Shown here: in pieces, positions 25,639-34,699 of the stretch
How the letters are laid out: the number at the start of each line of letters is the position of its first letter
How positions within the stretch are numbered: the stretch's first letter is position 1
Source of the DNA: Streptomyces sp. 11x1
GTDB taxonomy: Bacteria; Actinomycetota; Actinomycetes; Streptomycetales; Streptomycetaceae
Assembly (NCBI RefSeq): GCF_032598905.1
Contig: NZ_CP122458.1
Span: 1,178,001-1,242,000 of the forward strand
Direction of reading: 5' to 3'
Length of the DNA stretch: 64,000 nucleotides
Program-made: the position numbers and the translations under genes
The notes under the pieces: model-generated
What the model saw: only the letters and a program-made list of their open reading frames with translations
Database searches by the model: none
Told to the model about the DNA's origin: nothing

Positions 25639-27146
25639 CCGGCCGCCTCCCGCGCGGTGCCGACCGCCAGGGCGACGACACCCTCCTCGCTCGCGCCGGC
25701 GGGTAGCTCGCCGGCGATCCGGCCGTCGCGCATGACGATGATCCGGTCGCTCATGCCGAGCAGCTCGGGCAGCTCGGACGAGACCATCAGCACGGCGGCT
25801 CCGTCGCGGGCCAGTCGACGGACGAGATCGTGGATCGCCGACTTGGCGCCCACGTCGATGCCGCGGGTCGGCTCGTCGAAGAGCAGGATCCCCGGGGCGA
25901 GCGCGAGCCACCTGGCCAACACGACCTTCTGCTGGTTGCCTCCGGACAGGAAACGGATCTCCTGGTCCTCCCCTGCGGCGCGAAGCTCGACGGCCGCGAG
26001 CAGCTCCCGGATTCGCGCGGTTCGGGCACCGCGGCCGACCCAGGCCGGGCGGACGGCGCGGCCGGCCAACAGCGCGTTGTCGAGCACCGAATGCTCGGCG
26101 ACGATCCCCTCGCCCTTGCGGTCCTCGGAGACGTAGGCGATACCGGCCCGCATCGCGGCGCGGGGCGAGCGCAGCCGGACCGGCGCACCGTCGACGGTCA
26201 CCCGGCCGGTGCCGAACGGTGCGGCGCCGAACAGTGCGCGGGCCAGCGCCGACCGGCCGGACCCCTGCAGGCCGCCTACGCCGAGCACCTCGCCGGCGCG
26301 CAGCCGCAGGTCGATGCCGCGCAGCTTCCGGTTGCCTCCGCCCCGGACGGTAAGCCGCACCGGGCCCAGCTCCTGCGGCTTCGCCCGGTCGGGGTAGTAA
26401 CTCGACAGCTCGCGGCCGACCATGTGGCGCACCAGCTGATCCGCGTCGGTGTCCGCGGTGTCCAATGCGGCCACCGCCCGGCCGTCCTTGAGCACGGTGA
26501 TCCGGCTGGACAGGTCGAAGACCTCCTTGAGGCGGTGCGAGACGTACAGCACGCCGATCCCCTGCGCCTGCAGCCGCCGTACGAGCGCGTAGAGCTGGTC
26601 GACCTCGTGGTCGGCGAGCGCCGCGGTGGGTTCGTCCATGATGAGCAGCCGCGCGTCGAGGGCGAGCGCCTTGACGATCTCGACCACCTGTTGTTGCGCC
26701 ACTCCGAGTCGTCCCACGCGTGTGTCGGGCGGTATCGAGCCCTCCCCGATCGAGGCGAGGAGCTCGGCGGTGTGGCTGAGCATCGCCCTGCGGTCGACGA
26801 GCCCGCGGCGCAGGGGCTCGCGGCCCAGACAGACGTTCTCCGCGACGGTGCGCTCGGGCAGCAGGGTCAGTTCCTGGTGGACGATGCCGATACCGGCCTG
26901 TTGGGCCTCACGCGGGCTGCGGAAGGTTTGCGGCGCGCCGGCGAACTCGACCGTTCCCTCGTCGGGCTGGTGGACGCCGGACACCACCTTCATGAGCGTG
27001 GACTTGCCGGCGCCGTTCTCGCCGACGACCGCGTGCACCTCGCCCGGCCGGACCTGGAGGTCGACGCCGTCGAGCACTCGCACGCCGAGGAACGACTTGC
27101 CGATGCCTCGCAGAGCGAGCAGCGGCGACGGCAGCAGGCCAGACAT
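25635..27146 (-). CDS. Ribose-type ABC transporter ATPase with two ABC domains (RbsA-like)
   Basis: 503 residues with two ATP-binding cassettes. The first has Walker A GENGAGKSTLMK, signature-like RLGVAQQQVVEIVKAL and Walker B ARLLIMDEPTAAL. The second has the degenerate Walker A typical of CUT2 second domains, GLQGSGRSALARALFG, with FLSGGNQQKVVLARWLALAP and ILLFDEPTRGIDVGAKSAIH. It energises uptake of the sugar held by the binding protein at 22499. It is first gene of the operon; the 584-bp divergent gap upstream holds a set of repeats that may regulate it. Confidence 0.94.
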   Translation of the reverse strand: MSGLLPSPLLALRGIGKSFLGVRVLDGVDLQVRPGEVHAVVGENGAGKSTLMKVVSGVHQPDEGTVEFAGAPQTFRSPREAQQAGIGIVHQELTLLPERTVAENVCLGREPLRRGLVDRRAMLSHTAELLASIGEGSIPPDTRVGRLGVAQQQVVEIVKALALDARLLIMDEPTAALADHEVDQLYALVRRLQAQGIGVLYVSHRLKEVFDLSSRITVLKDGRAVAALDTADTDADQLVRHMVGRELSSYYPDRAKPQELGPVRLTVRGGGNRKLRGIDLRLRAGEVLGVGGLQGSGRSALARALFGAAPFGTGRVTVDGAPVRLRSPRAAMRAGIAYVSEDRKGEGIVAEHSVLDNALLAGRAVRPAWVGRGARTARIRELLAAVELRAAGEDQEIRFLSGGNQQKVVLARWLALAPGILLFDEPTRGIDVGAKSAIHDLVRRLARDGAAVLMVSSELPELLGMSDRIIVMRDGRIAGELPAGASEEGVVALAVGTAREAAG

Positions 27147-27730
27147 CGTGGAAACCTCTGCATTCGCGTCGTCAGGTCGAATAACCGCGAACTTTCGCCG
27201 GCCGCGATGGCGACATCGCGGCCCCGAGGGTAAATGCCTCGATCAGCACCTGGCAATACCACCGGACATCGCAGCAGGATATTCGCCGTTCGAACTGCTC
27301 AATGCGGACCCGCGATCAGTCGGCAGCGATTGATACGCCAAAATCTGTTATCAAATCGGCCCGTCCGCAGTCGCACACCGAACCACGAAAACCGATGCAC
27401 AAAATGCGTTATGGAATCTACCCGACGGCAGTCGCGCGCCGAACCGACCACGATTGATGCGCAAAATGTGTTATGGAATCGGACGCACCCGATTCATATT
27501 GACTGTTGCGACACGCCGCTGCATGCTGGCCCGCAGACCACGGGAGACGGTCGCATCTGGTGTGACTCCCCTTGCTTCCGTAGGGACTTGACTGTCCGTC
27601 ACGGCGGACGGACGACGAGCTGACGGCACGCATGTGCCTACGACGCGCTCGGGCACTCTGACGCATCGGAGGTGCGGCCGGCGCGTGCCCGTGGTCATGC
27701 CATCGTTGCTCCGCCGAAATGGGAGACGGC
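27147..27730. promoter_or_regulatory. 584-bp divergent intergenic region with promoter-type repeats
   Basis: No gene seen. It separates the sugar-importer operon (minus) from the ThuA-GSDH gene (plus), so it must hold promoters for both. It contains three degenerate repeats at 27300-27482 (listed separately). Nothing else is recognisable between 27490 and 27700. Confidence 0.55.
27300..27482. repeat. Three tandem ~61-bp degenerate repeats
   Basis: The core CAAAATnnGTTATnnAATC occurs at 27339, 27400 and 27462, a spacing of 61 and 62 bp, about six turns of DNA. The second and third units also share an upstream GCAGTCGC-CCGAACC block. The first unit is the most diverged. The constant helical spacing in a divergent promoter suggests cooperative protein binding, but no binding protein is known. 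Confidence 0.7.
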
Positions 27731-30700
27731 ATGCGTCGCATCATTTTTGTCTTCGGGGTGATCGCGAGCGTGCTCCTGTCGCTCGTCGTCGCCCAACCGG
27801 CGTCAGCGGCGCCGGCCTTCCGAGCCCTGGTCTTCACGAAGACCGCGGGCTACCGGCACGATTCGATCCCCGCCGGCCTCACGATGTTCCGGGAGCAGGC
27901 CGCGGCCAACAACTTCGAGTTGGTCCACAGCGAGGATTCGAGCGTTTTCACCCCGGCGAACCTCGCCACCTTCGACGTGCTCATCATGTTCCAGACCTCG
28001 GGAATGGTGTGGACCACGGCGGCCCAGCGTCAGGCGGTGGAGGGTTACCTCGCCGGCGGCAAGGGCATCGTCGCGATCCACAACGCCACGGACATGGGCA
28101 TCGAGAACGAGTACCCGTGGTGGGACCAGACCATCAACGGCGGAGCGCACATGCCGGAGCACTCCCCCGGCGTGCTGGGCGGCACCGCCATCGTCGCGGA
28201 CAAGAAGCACCCGTCGACGGCCGGCCTGCCGGACCGGTGGAACCGCAGCGAAGAGTGGTACAACTTCGACCGCAATCCCCGCGGCGACGTCCATGTCCTG
28301 GTCACCGCGGACGAGCGCACGTACAACCCGGGCCCCCGCGCCATGGGGCCGGACCACCCCATCTCCTGGTGCCGCAACACCGGCGGCGGCCGCGTGTGGG
28401 CCACCGGCATGGGGCACACCGGTGCGGCCTACAGCGAGACCCACTTCCGCAACCACGTCCTCGGGGGCGTCAAGTGGGCGGCCGGCGCCGAACCCGGCGA
28501 CTGCGGCGGCACGGTGTGGAGCAACTTCGAGAAACGCACCCTCGACGACAACACCGCGGACCCGATGGCCCTCGCGGTCGCCCCGGACGGGCGGGTGCTC
28601 TACGTCCAGCGGGGCGGGCAGCTGAAGATCTTCAAACCGACCACCAACAGGACCGTGACAGCCGCCACGCTCAGCGTCTACACCGGCGGCGAGGACGGCC
28701 TCACCGGCCTGGCGCTCGACCCCGACTTCGCCGACAACGGCTACGTGTACCTGTATCACTCCCCGGCCGGAGTCCCGAACGACATCAACCGGGTCTCCCG
28801 GTTCACGCTCACCGGCGACACCCTGAACATGTCGAGCCAGGTGACGATCATCGACATCCCCGCGACCCGTGACCGCACCTTCGCCGAGCCCGGACACACG
28901 GGCGGGTACATCGAGTTCGGCCCCGACAAGAACCTCTACATCGGCACCGGGGACGACGTCCCGCCGAACCTCGACTCCAACTGGCAGGGCTACGCCCCGC
29001 TGGACTGGCGGCAGGGCAAGGCCAACCTCGACGCCGCCCGCACCGCCGGCAGCACCAACGACCTGCGGGGCAAGCTCCTGCGCATCCGGCCGTCGGCCGA
29101 CGGCGGCTACACCGTCCCGGCCGGCAACCTCTACCCGCCGGGCACGGCGCAGACCCGGCCGGAGATCTACGCGATGGGCTTCCGCAACCCGTTCCGCTTC
29201 TCGATCGACCCGGAGAACGGGTGGGTCTACCTCGCCGACTACGGCCCGGACCGGAACCCGCCCGCGACGAACCGCGGCCCCGAAGGGCTCGTCGAGCTCA
29301 ATGTCATCAAGGCCCCGGGCAACTACGGCTGGCCGTTCTGCCACGGCGACAACCAGGCCTACGCGCCCTACAACCCGAGCACCGGCGTCGTCGGCGCCAA
29401 GTTCAACTGCAACGCGCCGGTCAACAACTCGCCGAACAACACCGGCCTGACCAGCCTCAAGCCGATCGTCGCGCCGAACATGTGGTACGGCTACGGCGTC
29501 TCACCGAACTTCCCCGAACTCGGCTCCGGCGGCTCGGGACCGATGGGCGGACCGGTGTACCGCTACGACGCCGCGAACCCGTCCGAGACGAAGTTCCCGC
29601 CGTACTACGACGGGGTCCACTTCTTCTACGAGTGGTCGCGGCACACCGTCAAGGAGGTCCACTTCGACTCCGCGACCGCGGTCACCCGGACCAACCCCTT
29701 CATGCCCGCCGCCAAGTTCCTCAAGCCGATGGACATGGAGTTCGGGCCCGACGGCTCGCTGTACCTGCTCGAATGGGGCAACAACTTCTCCGGCGGCAAC
29801 AACGACTCGGGTCTCTACCGCATCGACTACAACCACGGCGGACGGTCGCCGATCGCCAAAGCCACCGGAACGCCCACCAACGGGAACGCGCCACTGAACG
29901 TACAGTTCAGCAGCGCGGGGTCCACAGACCCGGATCCCGGCAGCACGCTTGCCTACCACTGGACGTTCGGCGACGGCACCACGTCCACGGCGGCCAACCC
30001 GTCACACACCTACACCGCCAACGGCAACTACACCGCCCAGCTCGAAGTCACCGACAACACCGGCAGGACGGCCTTCGCCAACGTGCCGATCACCGTGGGC
30101 AACACCGCACCGACCATCACCCTCACCCTTCCGTCCAACGGCGGGATGCTGGACTTCGGCGACCGCGTCCCGTACAAGGTGTCCGTCTCGGATCCCGGCG
30201 GCGCGCCCGTCGACTGCGCCAAGGTGTTCGTCAACCCCGCCCTCGGCCACGACGACCACCAGCACGAGACCACGGACCATCCGGGGTGCTCGGGCACCAT
30301 CGACACGACGTTGCTGGGCGGGCACCCCGACGGCGCCAACCTGTACTACGTCCTCAACGCCCGCTACACCGACGACGGCGGCCCCGGCGGTGCGAACCCG
30401 CTCACCGGGTACGCCCAAGTGATCCTCCAGCCCAAGCACAAGCAGGCCGAGTTCTACACGGACCAATCGGGTGTGCAGATCGTCGAGCAGTCCGGCGCGG
30501 AGAGCGGCAAGCGGGTCGGCAACATCTCCGACGGCGACTGGATCGCGTTCAAACCGATGAGCCTGTCGGGCGTCACGAGCGTGAAGTACCGCCTGTCGTC
30601 GCCGAGCGGCGGCGGATCGGTCGAACTGCGCGCCGACTCCCCGACCGGCACGCTCCTGGCCACGACACCGGTGCCGAGCACCGGCGGCTGGAACAACTAC

Positions 30701-31279
30701 CAGTCCACGCCGGCGGTGAACACCTCCGATCTCGCCGGCTCGCACCCGCTCTACCTGGTGTTCAGGGGCACCTCGAACAACTGGTTCGACCTGGACTCGC
30801 TCACCTTCGGCGGCAACGGGGTCGGCGAACCGGGCAGCGGTGGTGGCGTGGCCGGAAGGACCTGGACGGTCGCAGCACAGCACAGCGGCAAATTCATGGA
30901 CGTCAACGGCGCCTCGACCGCCGACGGCGCCCAGATCGTCCAGTGGCCGGCCACCGGCGCCGACAACCAGAAGTGGCAGGCCGTCGACGCCGGTGGTGGC
31001 GCCGTCCACCTGAAGGCGGCGCACAGCGACAAGTGCCTCGCCGTCGTGGGCGGGTCCACCGCCCAGGGCGCGTTCCTGCAGCAGTCCACCTGCGACAGCG
31101 GCAATGCGCAGAAGTTCGTCGTCACACCGACCACCACGGCGGGCGTGTACACGGTGAAAAGCCTGCCCAGTGGACTGTGCGTCGACGTCAACGGCGGCTC
31201 GACGGCCGACGGCGCACGGCTCCTGCAGTGGAGCTGCCACAGCGGCACCAACCAACAGTGGCGGTTCACCGCCCTGTAG
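27731..31279 (+). CDS. Secreted ThuA-GSDH-PKD-CBM6-RICIN multidomain protein
   Basis: 1182 residues from ATG 27731, preceded by GGGAGACGGC. Order: signal peptide (1-27); ThuA-like domain (27-250, with FTKTAGYRHDSIPAG, GKGIVAIHNATD and GPDHPISWC); PQQ-type glucose/sorbosone dehydrogenase beta-propeller (263-706, with YTGGEDGLTGLALDP, GTGDDVPPNL, MGFRNPFRFSIDP and PGNYGWPFCHG); PKD domain (710-792, YHWTFGDGTTSTAANPSHTY); an uncharacterised HDDHQHETTDHPG-containing domain; CBM6-like domain (903-1030); RICIN lectin (1043-1182). It probably oxidises a sugar in a polymer to which it binds. It faces the sugar-importer operon across a shared promoter region and starts a three-gene plus-strand run. 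The reaction is inferred. Confidence 0.88.
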   Translation: MRRIIFVFGVIASVLLSLVVAQPASAAPAFRALVFTKTAGYRHDSIPAGLTMFREQAAANNFELVHSEDSSVFTPANLATFDVLIMFQTSGMVWTTAAQRQAVEGYLAGGKGIVAIHNATDMGIENEYPWWDQTINGGAHMPEHSPGVLGGTAIVADKKHPSTAGLPDRWNRSEEWYNFDRNPRGDVHVLVTADERTYNPGPRAMGPDHPISWCRNTGGGRVWATGMGHTGAAYSETHFRNHVLGGVKWAAGAEPGDCGGTVWSNFEKRTLDDNTADPMALAVAPDGRVLYVQRGGQLKIFKPTTNRTVTAATLSVYTGGEDGLTGLALDPDFADNGYVYLYHSPAGVPNDINRVSRFTLTGDTLNMSSQVTIIDIPATRDRTFAEPGHTGGYIEFGPDKNLYIGTGDDVPPNLDSNWQGYAPLDWRQGKANLDAARTAGSTNDLRGKLLRIRPSADGGYTVPAGNLYPPGTAQTRPEIYAMGFRNPFRFSIDPENGWVYLADYGPDRNPPATNRGPEGLVELNVIKAPGNYGWPFCHGDNQAYAPYNPSTGVVGAKFNCNAPVNNSPNNTGLTSLKPIVAPNMWYGYGVSPNFPELGSGGSGPMGGPVYRYDAANPSETKFPPYYDGVHFFYEWSRHTVKEVHFDSATAVTRTNPFMPAAKFLKPMDMEFGPDGSLYLLEWGNNFSGGNNDSGLYRIDYNHGGRSPIAKATGTPTNGNAPLNVQFSSAGSTDPDPGSTLAYHWTFGDGTTSTAANPSHTYTANGNYTAQLEVTDNTGRTAFANVPITVGNTAPTITLTLPSNGGMLDFGDRVPYKVSVSDPGGAPVDCAKVFVNPALGHDDHQHETTDHPGCSGTIDTTLLGGHPDGANLYYVLNARYTDDGGPGGANPLTGYAQVILQPKHKQAEFYTDQSGVQIVEQSGAESGKRVGNISDGDWIAFKPMSLSGVTSVKYRLSSPSGGGSVELRADSPTGTLLATTPVPSTGGWNNYQSTPAVNTSDLAGSHPLYLVFRGTSNNWFDLDSLTFGGNGVGEPGSGGGVAGRTWTVAAQHSGKFMDVNGASTADGAQIVQWPATGADNQKWQAVDAGGGAVHLKAAHSDKCLAVVGGSTAQGAFLQQSTCDSGNAQKFVVTPTTTAGVYTVKSLPSGLCVDVNGGSTADGARLLQWSCHSGTNQQWRFTAL

Positions 31280-31351
31280 CCCGGTCCGGACGGGATGCCG
31301 GGCGCGGTCGCGCTCCGGGCATCCCTCCCTACGAACAGGTGAGGAACCGCC

Positions 31352-32833
31352 ATGGTGTTCAGGAGAATTCGGCCCCGCCGGTACGGACGGCTGTCTGCAC
31401 TGGGCGCCGCCCTGGTGCTTGTCGCCGTCGGCGCCACCGCGGTGGCGGCACCGATCGAGCCCGGGCAGAGCGCCCCCGTCGTGGGCGTGCAGTCCGGCCG
31501 CTGCCTGACCGTCCCCGGCGCCGGCACCACCAACGGCACCCAGACCCAACTCCAGGACTGCACCGACGCAGCGGGCCAGACCTGGACCTACACCGCCGGC
31601 AAACAACTGACCGTCCGCGGCGACAAGTGCCTCGACGCCAGCGGACGCGGCACCACCAACGGCACCGCCGTCATCGTCTGGGACTGCAACGGCCAGAACA
31701 ACCAGCAGTGGAACGTCAACCCCAACGGCACCATCACCGGCGTCCACTCCGGACTGTGCCTCGACGCCAACGCCGGCGGCACCGCGGGCGGCACCAGGAT
31801 CATCCTCTGGTCCTGCAACGGCGGCACCAACCAGCAGTGGAACTCGCCGGCCCCGCCGGTGCCGGGCGGCGCGGGCACGTGCGACATCTACGCCTCGGGC
31901 GGCACCCCCTGCATCGCCGCCCACAGCACCGTACGAGCGCTCTACGGTACCTACAACGGCAACCTCTACCAGGTCCGGCGCTCGTCCGACAGCACGACCC
32001 GGAACATCGGGGTCCTGAGCGCGGGTGGTGCCGCCGACGCGACGACGCAGGACTCGTTCTGCGCGGGGACCACCTGTGTCATCACCGTCGTCTACGACCA
32101 GTCCGGCCGCGGAAACGACCTGTGGTACCAGGGATCGAGTGTGGTTCCCGGCTCCCCCCAGAGCCGCCCGGCGGTCGCGACGTCGGAGTCGCTGGCGGTC
32201 GGCGGCAGCAAGGCCTACTCGCTCTACATCAACCCGGGCAACAGCTACTGGCGGGACGGCCACCTGACCGGCGTGCCGACCGGCAGCGCACCCGAAGGCA
32301 TGTACATGGTGACCAGCGGCACCCATGTCAACAGCGGCTGCTGCTTCGACTACGGCAACAGTGAGACCACCCGGGCGGCCGACGCGGCCGGGGCGATGGA
32401 CGCGATCAATTTCAGCACCCAGTGCTGGTTCGGCGGGTGCGTCGGCACCGGCCCATGGGTCCAGGCCGACCTCGAATGGGGGCTCTACTCCGGTGGCAGT
32501 CAGACCTGGAACCCCAACCAGCGGGCCTTCACCAGCAAGTTCGTGACGGCGATGTTGAAGAACAACGGGACGAGCCGTTTCGCGCTCAAGGGGGGCAACG
32601 CCCAGACCGGAAGCCTGACCACGCTCTGGGACGGCGCGCTTCCGCCCGGCTACAGCCCCATGAAGAAGCAGGGCGCCATCATCCTCGGCAGCGGTGGCGA
32701 CTGCTGCAAGCCGGGCGGCGGCGCGAATCTCAGCGCCGGCACGTTCTACGAGGGCGCGATGGTGTCCGGATACCCGTCCGACGCGACCGAGAGCGCGGTA
32801 CAGGCCAGCATCGTCGCCGCCGGCTACCGCTGA
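31352..32833 (+). CDS. Secreted GH54 alpha-L-arabinofuranosidase with N-terminal RICIN lectin
   Basis: 493 residues. Signal peptide (about 1-34), RICIN lectin (43-163), then the GH54 catalytic domain (about 170-493). The catalytic domain opens GTCDIYASGGTPCIAAHSTV. It has the vicinal disulfide motif NSGCCFDYGNSE, the nucleophile in ADLEWGLYSG and the acid/base Asp in GSGGDCCKPGG followed by GTFYEGAMVSGYPSD. GH54 enzymes release arabinofuranose from arabinan and arabinoxylan. Fungal AbfB has a C-terminal CBM42; here a bacterial RICIN sits in front instead. The lectin DNA is identical to that in the beta-helix gene. It lies 72 bp after the ThuA-GSDH gene. Confidence 0.93.
   Translation: MVFRRIRPRRYGRLSALGAALVLVAVGATAVAAPIEPGQSAPVVGVQSGRCLTVPGAGTTNGTQTQLQDCTDAAGQTWTYTAGKQLTVRGDKCLDASGRGTTNGTAVIVWDCNGQNNQQWNVNPNGTITGVHSGLCLDANAGGTAGGTRIILWSCNGGTNQQWNSPAPPVPGGAGTCDIYASGGTPCIAAHSTVRALYGTYNGNLYQVRRSSDSTTRNIGVLSAGGAADATTQDSFCAGTTCVITVVYDQSGRGNDLWYQGSSVVPGSPQSRPAVATSESLAVGGSKAYSLYINPGNSYWRDGHLTGVPTGSAPEGMYMVTSGTHVNSGCCFDYGNSETTRAADAAGAMDAINFSTQCWFGGCVGTGPWVQADLEWGLYSGGSQTWNPNQRAFTSKFVTAMLKNNGTSRFALKGGNAQTGSLTTLWDGALPPGYSPMKKQGAIILGSGGDCCKPGGGANLSAGTFYEGAMVSGYPSDATESAVQASIVAAGYR
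31479..31840 (+). repeat. 362-bp lectin cassette, inverted copy B
   Basis: Perfect inverted copy of 19190-19551, here encoding the N-terminal RICIN of the GH54 protein. The two copies face each other across 12 kb that contain the importer operon and the ThuA-GSDH gene. Confidence 0.93.
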
Positions 32834-32866
32834 GTCGCGCCATTCATGAAGGAAGGGAGAAACGTG

Positions 32867-34192
32867 ATGCGACAAGGCAGGAACCGTCACCGATGGCGCA
32901 CGCCGATCGCCGTGGCCGCCGCGCTCCTACTCGCCGCGTTCGGCATCAGCGGCATCTCGCCGACGCCCGCCGCCGCCGACGACGCCCGCTCCGTCGCCGG
33001 GAGCGCCGGATGCGGCAAGCCCCCCACCCTGTCGAGTGGTCCCCGCTCGATCCAGAGCAGCGGCAAGACGCGGAACTACATCCTGCGGGTGCCCGCCGAC
33101 TACGACAACAACCGCCCGTACCGCCTGGTCTTCGGTTTCCACTGGAACGGCGGCACCGCGGGCGACGTCGACTCGGGTGGAACGAGCGGATACCCCTGGT
33201 CGTACTACGGCCTGCGAGCCCTCTCGAACAACAGCACGATCTTCGTCGCGCCCCAGGGCCTCGGGAATGGCTGGGCCAACTCAGGCGGCGAGGATCTGAC
33301 CTTCGTGGACGACATGATCAGGCAGATCGACGCGGGCCTGTGCGTCGACACGAACCAGCGCTTCGCCGGGGGTTTCAGCTACGGAGGCGGCATGAGTTTC
33401 GCCCTCGCGTGCGCCCGGCCGACCGTGTTCCGCGCGGTCGCCGTCTACGCGGGCGGGCAGTTGAGCGGGTGCAACGGCGGCACCCAGCCGGTCGCGTACA
33501 TCGGACTGCATGGTTTGCGGGACCCGGTGCTCCCGATCTCCACCGGACGTTCGCTGCGTGACAGGTTCGTGCGGAACAACGGCTGCACTCCCCAGAACCC
33601 GCCGGAGCCGGCGCGGGGCAGCCTCACCCATGTCGTCACGACCTACTCGGGGTGCCGCGCCGGCTACCCCGTGGCATGGGCCGCGTTCGACGCGGGGCAT
33701 ACCCCCGGTCCTGTCGATGGGTCGGCCGGCGACTACGAACCGGGTGAGCGGTCGTGGACCCGGGCGGTGGTGTGGAACTTCTTCACGCAGTTCGACGACA
33801 CGACGCCCATCCCGACCACGTTCCGGCTGCGCAACGAGGGTGCGGGCCGGTGCCTGGACGTCGACGGGGCGAACGCCGCCAACGGCACACCGCTGATCAT
33901 CTGGGACTGCCACAGCAACGCCAACCAGCAGTTCACCCAGAACGGTGCGGCGTTGCAGGTGCTGGGCAAGTGCGTGCACGTCCCGCCCGGCGCCGCCGCC
34001 GGCACGCGGGTACAGGTCCAGGACTGCGACGGTGGCGCCAACCAGCAGTGGGTCTTCAACAGCAACGGCACGATCCGCAACGCTCAGACCGGCCTGTGCC
34101 TGGATGTCAACGGCGCGAGCACCACGGGCGGCTCCGCGGTCATCGTGTGGAACTGCCACGACGGCGCCAACCAGCTCTGGACGCGAGCATAG
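32867..34192 (+). CDS. Secreted PHB-depolymerase-family esterase with RICIN lectin (second copy)
   Basis: 441 residues. I chose ATG 32867, with GAAGGGAGAAACGTG ahead of it, over the ATG 21 bp upstream. Signal peptide to about residue 37; esterase domain (about 45-300) with FGFHWNGGTAGDV, nucleophile elbow GFSYGGGMSFALACARP (Ser near 170) and AFDAGHTPGPVDG around the probable catalytic His; RICIN lectin (318-441) with NQQF, NQQW and NQLW repeats. It is a paralogue of the esterase at 6118-7437, with the same domain order. Substrate is likely a feruloyl or acetyl ester of polysaccharide. It ends the plus-strand run; a hairpin follows at 34203. Confidence 0.88.
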   Translation: MRQGRNRHRWRTPIAVAAALLLAAFGISGISPTPAAADDARSVAGSAGCGKPPTLSSGPRSIQSSGKTRNYILRVPADYDNNRPYRLVFGFHWNGGTAGDVDSGGTSGYPWSYYGLRALSNNSTIFVAPQGLGNGWANSGGEDLTFVDDMIRQIDAGLCVDTNQRFAGGFSYGGGMSFALACARPTVFRAVAVYAGGQLSGCNGGTQPVAYIGLHGLRDPVLPISTGRSLRDRFVRNNGCTPQNPPEPARGSLTHVVTTYSGCRAGYPVAWAAFDAGHTPGPVDGSAGDYEPGERSWTRAVVWNFFTQFDDTTPIPTTFRLRNEGAGRCLDVDGANAANGTPLIIWDCHSNANQQFTQNGAALQVLGKCVHVPPGAAAGTRVQVQDCDGGANQQWVFNSNGTIRNAQTGLCLDVNGASTTGGSAVIVWNCHDGANQLWTRA

Positions 34193-34202
34193 GCGCACGA
34201 GT

Positions 34203-34236
34203 GAAGGCGGTACGTGACATGTCACGTGCCGCCTTC
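34203..34236 (+). terminator. 34-bp near-perfect hairpin after lectin-esterase gene
   Basis: A palindrome centred on GACATGTC with arms GAAGGCGG and CCGCCTTC and a single G-T mismatch. It begins 10 bp past the stop codon. Confidence 0.85.
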
Positions 34237-34269
34237 GCTCCCTCCGTGGCGAGCCGGACCGCCCGGCGG

Positions 34270-34515
34270 CGGGGCCACCCGTCGTGGTCGCCTCGCCGAC
34301 GGACCGGTACGGCTACATCGTGATCCACCCGTCGGTGACGCGCAGCAGCAAGTGCTGGGACGTCGCGTCGCCACAGACGCTGCGGCGCGGCGGAGACAGT
34401 GACCCGGTCGGTATCACCCGCACCGACCGTCCCCGGCGCCGGCACCGCCAACGGCACCAGGGCCACCCTCTGGTCCTGCAACGGCGGCACCGACCAGCAG
34501 TGGAGCCGTCGTTGA
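34270..34515 (+). pseudogene. RICIN lectin relic
   Basis: The 3' part reads APTVPGAGTANGTRATLWSC followed by NGGTDQQWSRR and a stop, the end of a RICIN trefoil with its Q-x-W motif. The 5' part (34300-34370) reads YGYIVIHPSVTRSSKCWDVA, resembling the first repeat of such a domain. The middle is deleted or frameshifted and there is no catalytic domain. It is the remains of a tenth lectin-bearing gene or a misplaced lectin cassette. Confidence 0.7.
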
Positions 34516-34648
34516 GCGGCGGCGCCGTCCTTCTGCTCGCTCGCGTCGGCGGTACCCGGGCCGCTGATGGGCCCTCCAGCCACACACCGACCTGGCCGTC
34601 GGCCGGGACCCGGCGTTCGCTGCGCCGTGCGTCCCGGCCTGGGGCGTC

Positions 34649-34683
34649 GGAAGGGCCACCGCCCACTGGGCGGTGGCCCTTCC
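34649..34683. terminator. Bidirectional hairpin
   Basis: A 15-bp or longer stem (GGAAGGGCCACCGCCC with its complement) and a short loop, 17 bp from the stop of the minus-strand ThuA-DUF1080 gene and downstream of the plus-strand lectin relic. Confidence 0.8.
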
Positions 34684-34699
34684 GTCGTGCCGCGTCAGC

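Noticed and set aside
27300..27482. CRISPR-like spacing of three repeats
   Set aside because: The repeats are degenerate, only three in number, and the spaces between them are themselves similar; there are no cas genes. Operator-like repeats fit better.
29221..32364. 1047-codon plus-strand frame crossing two genes
   Set aside because: Out-of-frame read of the ThuA-GSDH and GH54 genes; no domains and it spans a clear gene boundary.
30002..32890. 962-codon minus-strand open frame
   Set aside because: Antisense to the ThuA-GSDH and GH54 genes. Its apparent repeats mirror the RICIN coding sequence.
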